A model generated the notes under the pieces. It ran no database searches and was not told where the DNA came from. It worked only from the letters and a program-made list of their open reading frames with translations. From positions 1-23,192 of the forward strand of contig JAEZJJ010000104.1 of the NCBI GenBank assembly GCA_023436395.1: 23,192 bases of DNA. Reading direction: 5' to 3'. Shown here piece after piece: positions 15,355 to 23,171 of the stretch; position 1 is the stretch's first letter, and every line of letters starts with the position of its first letter. Position numbers and translations under genes: made by a program. Source of the DNA: Bacillota bacterium. GTDB lineage: Bacteria; Bacillota; Clostridia; Lachnospirales; Cellulosilyticaceae.

Positions 15355-16569
15355 ATGATAATACATGGTGACGTAGCCTTTATGATTATTTCCACAGTAC
15401 TTGTTCTTATTATGACCCCTGGTTTAGCATTCTTTTATGGTGGTCTAGTAGAACGTAGAAACTCATTAACGATGATGTTTCAATCCTTTATTGCTATTGG
15501 GATTGTTCCTCTTTTATGGATATTCGGCGGATACAGTCTTGTATTTGGTGACGATATCTGGGGTATAATTGGCAATCCTGCACAGTTTTTCTTATTTAAT
15601 AACTTTACACCTGTAGTTGTGGATCAATATCACGATGTCATTCCACGTTTATTATTCTTCATGTACCAAATGATGTTTGCGATCATTACAGCTCCCCTCA
15701 TGACTGGTGCATTTGCTAACAGGTTAACACCCTCTGGTTGGATTAAAATCCTTATTCTATGGACAATCATTGTTTATTTCCCTGTTGCTCATTGGGTATG
15801 GGGCAATGGTTTCCTTGCAAGAATGGGCTTTGTAGATTATGCAGGTGGTGCTGTTATTCATATCACTGCCGGTTTTGGTTGTTTAAGTGGTGTGTTCTTC
15901 TTAGGAAAACGTGCTTATCACTATACTTCTAAACCATTTAATATTGGCCTTGTTGCCATTGGTACTGCACTGCTCACCATTGGTTGGTTTGGCTTTAATA
16001 TGGGTGGTTCACTCTCAGCAGCTACTACAGCAGCTATTGTATTTACCAATACAGGCTTAGCTGCGGCTTCTGGTATGGTCACATGGCTTATTTTGCATTA
16101 TCTCCACCACAAGACTCTTTCATTCCTAGAACTTGGTGTAGGTATCATCGCTGGTTTTGCAACCATTACACCTTGCTCAGGTTATATCACACCTCGTGCT
16201 GCTGTATTAGTAGGCTTTATTGGCTCTATCATTTGCTATTACTGCGTTATCTTTGAACGTAAAAAATGGGATGATAGTCTTGATGTATGGGGAGTTCATG
16301 GTATGGGGGGATTTGTAGGGACATTACTCATTGGTATCCTTGCAAATCCTGTGATCAATAGTATAAGGGCAGGTATTAGGCAATTTGGCGTACAACTATT
16401 TGGCTCTATACTCATTGCTATCTACTCTATTGCTCTTACCTATGCCATCTTCTATATTGTGGACAAGATAAAATCAATCAGAGTCTCTCCAGAAGTTCAA
16501 CAAAAAGGCTTAGATGAATTCTATTTCAAAGAATACTATACCGATTATGTGGCTCCAAAAGAAGATTAA
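15355..16569 (+). CDS. amt: Ammonium transporter (Amt family)
   Basis: About 404 aa with eleven hydrophobic segments typical of Amt/AmtB ammonium channels in the cell membrane. The Amt signature is visible as VDYAGGAVIHITAG. The two pore histidines are present (His174 and His320 when counted from TTG 15340; the second in DVWGVHGMGG), as is GWFGFN, which holds the gate-region Phe. The family's FQ gate position reads YQ. The cytoplasmic tail keeps RVSPE...GLD but then diverges (EFYFKEYY). The start is uncertain: ATG 15355 fits the family N-terminus, while TTG 15340 adds five residues. Neither has a clear RBS. No glnK/glnB lies next to it. Confidence 0.93.
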   Translation: MIIHGDVAFMIISTVLVLIMTPGLAFFYGGLVERRNSLTMMFQSFIAIGIVPLLWIFGGYSLVFGDDIWGIIGNPAQFFLFNNFTPVVVDQYHDVIPRLLFFMYQMMFAIITAPLMTGAFANRLTPSGWIKILILWTIIVYFPVAHWVWGNGFLARMGFVDYAGGAVIHITAGFGCLSGVFFLGKRAYHYTSKPFNIGLVAIGTALLTIGWFGFNMGGSLSAATTAAIVFTNTGLAAASGMVTWLILHYLHHKTLSFLELGVGIIAGFATITPCSGYITPRAAVLVGFIGSIICYYCVIFERKKWDDSLDVWGVHGMGGFVGTLLIGILANPVINSIRAGIRQFGVQLFGSILIAIYSIALTYAIFYIVDKIKSIRVSPEVQQKGLDEFYFKEYYTDYVAPKED

Positions 16570-16577
16570 ATTGCATA

Positions 16578-16619
16578 AAAAAGCTATACCCATTTTATTA
16601 TTAGTGAGTATAGCTTTTT
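16578..16619. terminator. Terminator after amt
   Basis: Arms 16578-16589 and 16608-16619 (AAAAAGCTATAC with GTATAGCTTTTT) pair perfectly over 12 bp. T-run on the plus strand, mirrored A-run for the minus-strand gene ending at 16758. Confidence 0.75.
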
Positions 16620-16757
16620 ACAGTTAACATTTCAATAGACTATCAAACTTTATTAATTTATCTGAGTAGTATTATATATTTTATTGTTTCGTGTAGTATG
16701 TTTACTCGAAATGTATATACATTCATAGTACATATATACTTTAATTGATTGTAAAAA

Positions 16758-17276
16758 TTAATGCTCTGAAGCCTTTTTATCATTGTCCTTACTTATTACT
16801 ATTCTAGTTAATTTTATTAATATTTGAACTATAACCATTACTATTAGCGTTATAGCATAAATAAATATATTTACAAATATATATGTAGGCAAACTAGAAA
16901 GAGTCTTTTCTTGAGTTATATGTAATATAGGAAAGACTAATGCGTTACCAACGCCTAAACTAACTATTTGAACAACAAATGCTAGAACAGCTTTCAGCCA
17001 GTTTACCTTAAGCGAAAATCTAATAATGATTACACTTATAACTAAAAGTAAAATTTGCTTAATAGGTTGCAAAGCACTTGAGATTTCAAAAAGGTTTGTC
17101 CATATTGATACAACCACTCCATTAAGGAGTCCAAAACTTAAAACTAAAAATACTAAGCTGTTTTTCTTGTTTTCAAGTTTAAAGTTGATTTTCAAGAAAT
17201 AATAAATCATTGTTGCTGAAAGCATAGTACAAAAAGTATTGCATACCAAGTATCCCAAAAACTTTAAAACATCCAT
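16758..17276 (-). CDS. Orphan membrane protein resembling the sensor domain of GHKL histidine kinases
   Basis: A 172-aa protein that is almost entirely hydrophobic, with about five or six TM segments and a short charged tail (KDNDKKASEH). ATG 17276 is chosen for GGAGG eight bases upstream; an in-frame ATG at 17315 lies at the -10 element and has no RBS. The pattern of a conserved SLKVNWLKAVLAF stretch followed by GxGNAL and a hydrophobic end resembles the N-terminal membrane domain of AgrC/GHKL-type sensor kinases. No kinase domain follows: the next element is the amt terminator. It may be a stand-alone peptide sensor, an immunity-type protein, or the product of an old truncation. The family call is tentative. 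Confidence 0.7.
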   Translation of the reverse strand: MDVLKFLGYLVCNTFCTMLSATMIYYFLKINFKLENKKNSLVFLVLSFGLLNGVVVSIWTNLFEISSALQPIKQILLLVISVIIIRFSLKVNWLKAVLAFVVQIVSLGVGNALVFPILHITQEKTLSSLPTYIFVNIFIYAITLIVMVIVQILIKLTRIVISKDNDKKASEH

Positions 17277-17311
17277 GATTATATCCTCCCTATTTTCATA
17301 TTTCTTTTTTA

Positions 17312-17340
17312 ACAATACTTAGTTTACATTTATTTGTCAA
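17312..17340 (-). promoter_or_regulatory. Promoter of the orphan membrane protein
   Basis: On the minus strand a perfect TTGACA (17340-17335), 17 bp, then TATTGT (17317-17312). It lies 36 bp upstream of the chosen ATG and abuts the transposase relic. Confidence 0.7.
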
Positions 17341-17354
17341 TATATTTGAAATAT

Positions 17355-17423
17355 TTAGTATTTTATATTGTGATATTGGCATCTATATGTTGAATGAGTT
17401 GTTGTTTTTATTTTATTTTTCAC
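17355..17423 (-). pseudogene. Probable IS200/IS605 TnpA N-terminal relic
   Basis: A 22-codon frame with a GTG start eight bases after GGAGG encodes MKNKIKTTTHSTYRCQYH and then four residues to a stop. The HSxYxxxYH pattern with a basic start is the N-terminus of IS200/IS605 Y1 transposases, where IVF-PKYRR would normally follow. Here the frame ends at once, so only the first 18 residues are left. Upstream (about 17490-17535) there are short palindromes (ATACTAAAGTAT; CCCTA with TAGGG) that could be subterminal hairpins. The match is short, so this remains a likely rather than certain relic. Confidence 0.5.
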
Positions 17424-17559
17424 GGTAAAATCCTCCTATTATTTATAGTAATGCAGTCGCCAAACCCACATTCTATTATACTAGGAGGTTTCATATACTA
17501 AAGTATTTTTGCTTACCCCTATAGTAAAACTAGGGTTTTGTTACGCTAAAGCACCCAGC

Positions 17560-17598
17560 AAAGGCCATATCCTTTGAATTTCAATGGATATAGCCTTT
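17560..17598 (-). terminator. Probable terminator of the BceRSAB-like operon
   Basis: Arms 17560-17572 and 17586-17598 (AAAGGC-ATATCC with GGATAT-GCCTTT, one mismatch) form a hairpin 80 bp after the permease stop. The T-run on the minus strand is only TTT. Confidence 0.5.
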
Positions 17599-17678
17599 AA
17601 AACTAGAAAAACTATAATGAAAAAACACTGCTGAATAGATCAGATGAGTTTCTCCTTATCTAGTATAATTACATCAAC

Positions 17679-19595
17679 TTATACTTTATCTACAACCTTT
17701 ACTACTTTTTTAAAATTTCCTATAGAAATAATATAACTTACTATAAAGATCCCTACACAAACTATTGAACTTACAATAAAGGTTCCTAATAAATCCTCTG
17801 TTAAAAAATCTCCCAAAACTTCAATGGCAAAGAAACTATCTATGAGACCAGCCATTAATGGTAAAATATAAAACAGGGCGACTTCCTTACTAATGGCTCT
17901 TCCTAACTCTTTTTTAGAAGCTCCTAAATGTGCTAAAATCTTATACTTCTCCTTATCTTCTATGGCATCACTATATATTTTCGTCGAGATAATACTAGCT
18001 TCTGCAAGTATAAAAACTAAAAACAAAAAGGCACCCATTGCATACACGATTTTCAACCATGCAATGCTTTCTACTGCATAAAGTCCTACTTGAGTCTTCA
18101 TATCTTTATTAAAATAAGGTGTAATTTGCTCTGTAATATCATCCATTATCTTTTTATCTAATAATTGCTCTTCATTTTTAACTTTGATGCCATAAAAGTT
18201 TAACATTTCACCTTGTGTCTTTAACTTCTCATAGACTTCCTTATTCACCACAAGTGTTTCGTTATTTAAAAGAGACCCTAATGTCTTAAAGCGAATATCA
18301 CCTTTGCTTACTTCATAGGGCTGATCATAAATGGTAACTTCCGTAGTCTCAATAAGACTTGCTAAAGTTCCTGGCCTTTGAATGTAAATCACTTTATTGC
18401 CTTCCACCATTTTTTCATTTACCTCAGCTATAGCCTCTTCATTACCATTGCCTTTTAAAATATCTAAAAACTGTTCATAGTAAAGGATATTGTAATTGCT
18501 TTGTTGTGAGCTCTCTACTTCCTTTAAAGTTGACTTTGCTTTAAGGACTGTAGTATCTATTGCGTATTGCTTTTCACCTATTTGAACTAGAATTCTTTCT
18601 ATTTCTTTTTTATTAATCTCATCTTTTGAAGCAAAAGCCGATGTATAAAGAGTATCATTTTCTACTGTTATTGTATAAAGATTTTTCATAGCAACTGCTG
18701 TTCCTAATACAGAAATCGTACATGCTGTTAATAAACTAATAGTTGCATAAGTGGTATAATTCTTTTTGATACGATAAGCAAGGCTATTGATTGCAATAAT
18801 ATTTTCACCTTTATATAAAATTGCTTTTTTACTAATGAGAAACTTAAGAACGACGGGAATCAATGCATAAAAAATACCATAAGTTCCTATACATACTAAT
18901 AATAATGTTTTAACTGCATTATTTGTAGAAACTTCTACTAAGTAATAGCCATATAAAATCATCCCTAAAGACAGAACAGCAACTATATAAGTCATACCAT
19001 TTATTCTAGGCATACGCTCTACTTTTCGACTATCATTTAATAAGTCAATGACCTTACTTCGCATAATACTTATAAATCCTTTTATGCTCATCAGTATGAA
19101 AATTGTCATAAAAATGATAAAGGTATATAGTACAGCCTCTCCAGTAACATTCAACGTCACATTCACTTTAAAATCTGCAAGGCTAAAAATAATCATTTGA
19201 AAGAATTTAGAAAGTAGTGCACCAAGGCTGATTCCAACAATGCATGCAGCTAACCCAATGAGCATCATCTCCATAAAGTAAATACTACCTATGGTCTTTA
19301 AATCAACCCCCATAAAAGTATACAGACCAATTTCTTTTTTCCTATTTCTGAGGAAAATATTTGATGTATACCAAATGAAAAAGAAAATAAACACACCTAG
19401 AACAATATTTAGCAGTTGTATAATTAACTTTGTATAATTGGCGTTAAACTCACCTAAAACATTTAAAACATCTCCATACATAAGAATCATGAAATTACTT
19501 AATATAAGTACCGAAAATACCATGGAAATAAAAAACATAGTATATGTTTTCATATTATTTTTAAAGTTATGATATGCCATAGAAAATACTTGCAT
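17679..19595 (-). CDS. BceB-like ABC transporter permease
   Basis: A 638-aa FtsX-fold permease, close to the usual length of BceB/VraG proteins (about 650). Hydrophobic segments occur near residues 18-38, 57-80, 105-140, 152-175, 200-220, 228-255 and 283-303. A large extracellular domain (about 310-515) is followed by three further segments (about 520-545, 570-590 and 600-625). This ten-TM layout with the big loop between TM7 and TM8 defines the Bce-type antimicrobial peptide detoxification modules, where the loop recognises the peptide or its lipid target. The ATG overlaps the ATPase stop by one base. The target peptide (bacitracin, nisin or others) cannot be inferred. Confidence 0.93.
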   Translation of the reverse strand: MQVFSMAYHNFKNNMKTYTMFFISMVFSVLILSNFMILMYGDVLNVLGEFNANYTKLIIQLLNIVLGVFIFFFIWYTSNIFLRNRKKEIGLYTFMGVDLKTIGSIYFMEMMLIGLAACIVGISLGALLSKFFQMIIFSLADFKVNVTLNVTGEAVLYTFIIFMTIFILMSIKGFISIMRSKVIDLLNDSRKVERMPRINGMTYIVAVLSLGMILYGYYLVEVSTNNAVKTLLLVCIGTYGIFYALIPVVLKFLISKKAILYKGENIIAINSLAYRIKKNYTTYATISLLTACTISVLGTAVAMKNLYTITVENDTLYTSAFASKDEINKKEIERILVQIGEKQYAIDTTVLKAKSTLKEVESSQQSNYNILYYEQFLDILKGNGNEEAIAEVNEKMVEGNKVIYIQRPGTLASLIETTEVTIYDQPYEVSKGDIRFKTLGSLLNNETLVVNKEVYEKLKTQGEMLNFYGIKVKNEEQLLDKKIMDDITEQITPYFNKDMKTQVGLYAVESIAWLKIVYAMGAFLFLVFILAEASIISTKIYSDAIEDKEKYKILAHLGASKKELGRAISKEVALFYILPLMAGLIDSFFAIEVLGDFLTEDLLGTFIVSSIVCVGIFIVSYIISIGNFKKVVKVVDKV

Positions 19596-20347
19596 TATCT
19601 TGCACCCCCTAGGGATGCTGACAAATCAATGATACGCCTATAAAATTCCTTTCGGTCCTCTCCTCTATTTAGCTCACATTTAATTTCTCCATCACTGAGT
19701 ACATAGACCTTCTGAGTATAACTGGCGCAAAGGTTATCATGAGTAACCATAATAATAGTAGCTTTCTTTTCTTCATTTACCTTTCTTAAACAGGTTAATA
19801 AGTCAGAAGATGATTTTGAATCTAGGGCTCCTGTGGGTTCATCTGCAAATATAACACTTGGATTTGTAATAAGTGCTCTAGCAGCAGCTCCTCTTTGTTT
19901 TTGCCCACCTGATAATTCATAGGGGTACTTCTTCAAATGTTCTTCTAACCCAAAGGTCTTAGCTATTGCGATAACTTTTTCTTCAATTTCTTTACTTCTT
20001 TTACGTCCTAAGGCTAAAGGTAAGGCAATATTATCCATGAGATTCATATTATCTAGAAGGCTATACTCTTGAAAAATAAACCCTATTTTCTCTTTTCTAA
20101 GCTTTGAAAGTTCTTTACTTTTTAGTTTAGTAATCTCTTTGTCATCTAGTAAGATTTCACCCTTTGTTGGCTTATCAATAGTAGATAAAAGATTTAATAG
20201 AGTCGTTTTTCCAGAGCCTGAAGGCCCCATGATAGCTATAAATTCTCCTTCTTCTACAGTAAGAGAAATCCCTTTTAATACCTGGGTTTTAAATCCTTTG
20301 ATACCATAATCTTTATATAAGTTGCTTATCTTTAAAACTTCTTTCAT
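19595..20347 (-). CDS. BceA-like ABC transporter ATPase
   Basis: A 250-aa ATPase of the MacB/BceA type. Walker A is GPSGSGKT (41-48), the Q-loop Gln is about residue 93 in FIFQEYSLLD, the signature LSGGQ is at 145-149, and Walker B is VIFADEP (165-171). ATG 20347 is preferred over an in-frame ATG at 20374 because GGAGGT lies six bases upstream. It energises the permease that follows with a one-base overlap. In Bce systems the ATPase and permease also form the signalling complex with the kinase encoded upstream. Expression is probably driven from the promoter region at 20393-20450. Confidence 0.93.
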   Translation of the reverse strand: MKEVLKISNLYKDYGIKGFKTQVLKGISLTVEEGEFIAIMGPSGSGKTTLLNLLSTIDKPTKGEILLDDKEITKLKSKELSKLRKEKIGFIFQEYSLLDNMNLMDNIALPLALGRKRSKEIEEKVIAIAKTFGLEEHLKKYPYELSGGQKQRGAAARALITNPSVIFADEPTGALDSKSSSDLLTCLRKVNEEKKATIIMVTHDNLCASYTQKVYVLSDGEIKCELNRGEDRKEFYRRIIDLSASLGGAR

Positions 20348-20392
20348 TTCAACACCTCCAAAATTCAATTTCAATAATCTAAGTGTAGCAGT

Positions 20393-20450
20393 ATTGTACT
20401 TATTATTCCTTCACTTAACATGACATTTCGTTTTGTAATGTTACATTTTT
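20393..20450 (-). promoter_or_regulatory. Putative regulator-controlled promoter of the BceAB-like genes
   Basis: On the minus strand, -10 TACAAT (20398-20393) is 17 bp from a poor -35, ATGTTA (20421-20416), which suggests activator dependence. Overlapping and upstream of it are the two related 10-mers ATGTAACATT and ATGTCATGTT, starting 20 bp (two helical turns) apart. They include an inverted pair ATTACA / TGTCAT with seven bases between. The elements overlap the kinase stop codon. This resembles the half-site type (TNACA...TGTAA) bound by BceR-like regulators, with different spacing. Confidence 0.5.
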
Positions 20451-21466
20451 GCAACCTTTATATAATCTGATATCTTACAGAATTTTATTTTAAATAAGGT
20501 ATACTCCCCTTCTATAGTTTCCATTTCTACGCTATGACCTAACTTGTCTAGAATTTTCTTAGAAAAGTAAAGTCCCATTCCAGTGGATTTATAAGTTGTA
20601 TTTCTCCCATTTTTGCCGGTAAAACCTTTATTAAAAATACGCTCCTGATCCTCCTTTGCAATGCCTATTCCATCATCTTTAATATTGAGAGTCACATATT
20701 TTTCATCTTCTTCACCATAAAAACTGATTTTCCCATTTGCCTTAGCATACTTAATCGCATTGCTAATCATTTGTTCTACCACATAAATCATCCACTTTTT
20801 ATCCGTATATACCTCGTAGTTTAAGTGATCCATCATAATTTCTATATTATGTCTAATGAGAAAAAATGCATTCTCTCTAACTGCTATTTTGACAATCTCC
20901 TCTAACCTTTCCTCTCTGATAAATAAATCCTCTACAGCTGCTGTAGCTCTACTACCATAAAGTACACTATTAACTAAAAAGTTGATTTTTTCTATTTCAT
21001 TTTTAATCTCATAGCCTATAGGCTCATCTTCTATCCGCTCCACCATCATATTTAAGGCACTAATTGGCAACTTAATTTCATGTACCCATTTGGTGAGATA
21101 CTCTTCCACTTCTTTCATTCTTTCTTGGGTATTTTGCTCTTCTTTCTCTAGTCCGTTCTCTTTTGTAGTCCATAGATAGTGCATAATCTCCTCTACCACA
21201 TCACCATGTCCAATCTCTTCTTCTGTAATCTCCTCTCCCTTTTCTAATGCATGATATAAAGGTCCATACTTGTCTTTCCACTTTTTATAACTTACATAAA
21301 GGCCACCCCAATAAAAAGTTATTAGTAATACATCTAAGTAAAGGATATCCCCTTGCTGCCTAGTTCCTACATCTAATATAAATAAGTATACATTAATGCA
21401 TAACAATACCATAAGTTGCAATATAATATTTATTTTTTGTTCAGAAATAAACCTTTTTATAGTCAT
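20441..21466 (-). CDS. BceS-like intramembrane-sensing histidine kinase
   Basis: A 341-aa kinase with two closely spaced N-terminal TM helices (about 12-32 and 40-60) and almost no extracellular loop, the hallmark of intramembrane-sensing kinases of Bce systems. The phospho-acceptor is His129 in WVHEIKLPI. The N-box is EQMISNAIKYAK, and the G-boxes are DDGIGI and STGMGLYFSKKI. The first four bases of the gene overlap the stop of the response regulator (ATGA). It probably detects peptide through the ABC transporter rather than directly and phosphorylates the regulator encoded upstream. The stop codon is part of the repeat-bearing promoter region of the transporter genes. Confidence 0.94.
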   Translation of the reverse strand: MTIKRFISEQKINIILQLMVLLCINVYLFILDVGTRQQGDILYLDVLLITFYWGGLYVSYKKWKDKYGPLYHALEKGEEITEEEIGHGDVVEEIMHYLWTTKENGLEKEEQNTQERMKEVEEYLTKWVHEIKLPISALNMMVERIEDEPIGYEIKNEIEKINFLVNSVLYGSRATAAVEDLFIREERLEEIVKIAVRENAFFLIRHNIEIMMDHLNYEVYTDKKWMIYVVEQMISNAIKYAKANGKISFYGEEDEKYVTLNIKDDGIGIAKEDQERIFNKGFTGKNGRNTTYKSTGMGLYFSKKILDKLGHSVEMETIEGEYTLFKIKFCKISDYIKVAKM

Positions 21467-22134
21467 TGCATCATATACCCTATTCCTTTTTTAGTCTTAA
21501 TTGCTTCTTCTAATCCTATCTCTTTCATTTTGCTACGTAATCTTGTAACATTCACAGTAAGGGTATTATCACTTATAAATTCATCATCATGCCATAAGCT
21601 CATCATTATTTTATCTCTCGACACTACCTTCCCCTTATTACGAATAAGTAGCGTTAATATCTTTATTTCATTTTTAGTAAGTTCTAAAAGATGTCCATTG
21701 TACCTAAGTTCACATTTATCTGTATCTAGTACAGCATCATGATAATAAAGAAGTGTCCCTGAGTCTGCATATTGATACGCTCTTCTTAGAAGTGCATTTA
21801 TTTTAGTGACTAACACTTGAATATCAAAAGGCTTCGTAATATAATCATCCCCCCCATTATTAATTCCCATGATTAAATCCATATTGGAATCTCTGGAAGA
21901 CAAAAATAAAATAGGCACCTTTGATACTTCCCTGATCCTTTGGCACCAATAAAAACCATCATAGTAAGGTAAATTGACATCCATAAGTATAAGCTTAGGC
22001 TGCTTCTTAATGGTTGCTTCTAAGACATTGCTAAAATCCTCTACCAATTCTACCTGCAACCCCCACTTTTCTAAGTTGATTTGTATTTCCCTTGCTAATT
22101 CTAAATGGTCCTCTACTAATAAAATCTCTTTCAT
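21463..22134 (-). CDS. BceR-like OmpR family response regulator
   Basis: A 223-aa regulator. The receiver domain (1-115) has acidic residues VEDH (8-9), phospho-acceptor Asp52 in LMDVNLP, the conserved Ser/Thr region LFLSSRD and Lys101 in YITKPF. A winged-helix OmpR-type DNA-binding domain follows (about 130-223, with ELTKNEIKILTLLIRNKGKVVSRD and DNTLTVNVTRLRSKM). The only SD-like sequence close to the ATG is AGAGAGG with just two bases of spacing, which may keep translation low. It is first in the regulator-kinase-ATPase-permease order typical of peptide-sensing modules and should activate the transporter promoter. Confidence 0.94.
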   Translation of the reverse strand: MKEILLVEDHLELAREIQINLEKWGLQVELVEDFSNVLEATIKKQPKLILMDVNLPYYDGFYWCQRIREVSKVPILFLSSRDSNMDLIMGINNGGDDYITKPFDIQVLVTKINALLRRAYQYADSGTLLYYHDAVLDTDKCELRYNGHLLELTKNEIKILTLLIRNKGKVVSRDKIMMSLWHDDEFISDNTLTVNVTRLRSKMKEIGLEEAIKTKKGIGYMMQ

Positions 22135-22180
22135 GGCCTCTCTATTTCCTCTTCTTTTAGTTAATGATTACCTTAAGCTT

Positions 22181-22210
22181 ATCATACTTTAGATTCATTC
22201 ACACTTTCAA
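22181..22210 (-). promoter_or_regulatory. Promoter of the response regulator/kinase genes
   Basis: On the minus strand TTGAAA (22210-22205), 18 bp, TATGAT (22186-22181), about 47 bp before the regulator ATG. Confidence 0.55.
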
Positions 22211-22286
22211 TATCATGAGGCATAGGCTTTGTACTTTATTCTATACTTTTATAATTTCCTTCATCCTAAATTCCTATCCATATTAA

Positions 22287-22326
22287 AAAGCTCTCAAGTC
22301 ATGGTATTCCTTAACTTGAGAGCTTT
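22287..22326 (-). terminator. Terminator after the last hydrolase gene
   Basis: Arms 22287-22299 and 22314-22326 (AAAGCTCTCAAGT with ACTTGAGAGCTTT) pair perfectly over 13 bp. On the minus strand they are followed by TT and further A/T. It lies between the hydrolase stop (22361) and the response regulator promoter, isolating the two transcripts. Confidence 0.8.
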
Positions 22327-22360
22327 CTAGATTTCTCATTTACCTAAAGTTTATAGACGC

Positions 22361-23068
22361 CTACACTTGCAAATGCTTTTTTAACCACTTTCTATAATCC
22401 ATAAGTTGTTGGGAAGTGTGAAAGTAATGCTCAGCATCATGAACCACTTCTATTTCACACCTAAAAGTTTTTGCAAATGATTCTACAAATTCTCTTTCAC
22501 ACAGTTCATCTTTTTCACCATAGAGAATTGAAGTAGGATTACACCATCTAACAATAGGATTTTCCTTTACATAGCTGTAATAATCCCAATATAACGTTTG
22601 TCCTATAGGTATAGGAATTTCTTGTTCATCCTTCAACTTTTCTTCTGTTATATTAAACCATGTCATCATGTTATGAATGATACGTTCCATGTTTACAACA
22701 GGTGAAAGAAATAAACTTTGTTCCAATCCAATATCTTTATACGCAAGCATACTAAAATATGCTCCCATACTACACGCAAAGAGGGAGATATGTTTTGCCC
22801 TTTTCATTGCAAACTCCATTATTTTGGTTAGCTCCTGAACACAAGTCTCAACTTTACAAAGTGTAGATTCATTTTTTCTATCTCCATGTTCTGGCAAATC
22901 AAAGCTCAAAACTTGATAACCTAATGGCACTACTTCTTCTGCGAGAATAGCAATAGGCACATCTGACTTAGATGACATATTACCGTGTACTGCTATAAAT
23001 AATTTAGGACTATCTTCTCCCCATAAAATAATAGGTATATTATCTATTTTAATTTCTTTTTTTATCAT
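22361..23068 (-). CDS. Alpha/beta hydrolase (serine esterase-like)
   Basis: About 235 aa of cytoplasmic type with no signal peptide. It has the oxyanion region FIAVHGNMSSK, the DLPEHGD motif seen in many alpha/beta hydrolases, the nucleophile elbow ACSMGAY (Ser100), the likely acid Asp187 in YGEKDELC and the base His214 in DAEHYFH. The start is uncertain. ATG 23068 follows AAAGGA by twelve bases; an in-frame ATG at 23080 touches that RBS; a TTG at 23098 would add ten residues. Family members include bacterial carboxylesterases and X-Pro-dipeptidyl-like hydrolases; the substrate is unknown. It stands alone behind its own terminator. Confidence 0.88.
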   Translation of the reverse strand: MIKKEIKIDNIPIILWGEDSPKLFIAVHGNMSSKSDVPIAILAEEVVPLGYQVLSFDLPEHGDRKNESTLCKVETCVQELTKIMEFAMKRAKHISLFACSMGAYFSMLAYKDIGLEQSLFLSPVVNMERIIHNMMTWFNITEEKLKDEQEIPIPIGQTLYWDYYSYVKENPIVRWCNPTSILYGEKDELCEREFVESFAKTFRCEIEVVHDAEHYFHTSQQLMDYRKWLKKHLQV

Positions 23069-23148
23069 TTTAACTATCATTCCTTTCGCTGTGCTCAAGG
23101 CACAAAAATTTATGAAAAATGTTTAAGCCCCTAACTCCTTTGGCAATA

Positions 23149-23171
23149 CTTTACTCAAGTAAACAATTATA
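23149..23171 (-). promoter_or_regulatory. -10 element with overlapping inverted-repeat operator candidate
   Basis: On the minus strand TATAAT (23171-23166) is followed at once by an inverted repeat, TTTACT and AGTAAA with two bases between (23163-23150). It would cover the start of transcription of the last hydrolase gene. No good -35 is visible within the window. Confidence 0.4.

Larger units (their letters stand above)
17277..17678. other. Intergenic region with transposase relic and hairpins
   Basis: The 400 bp between the orphan membrane gene and the Bce-like permease hold a promoter at 17312-17340, the TnpA relic at 17355-17423, small palindromes at 17490-17535 and the hairpin at 17560-17598. 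Nothing else seen. Confidence 0.5.

Noticed and set aside
21416..21742. Plus-strand frame across the kinase/regulator junction
   Set aside because: It is antisense to two clear two-component genes and lacks an RBS and any recognisable motif.
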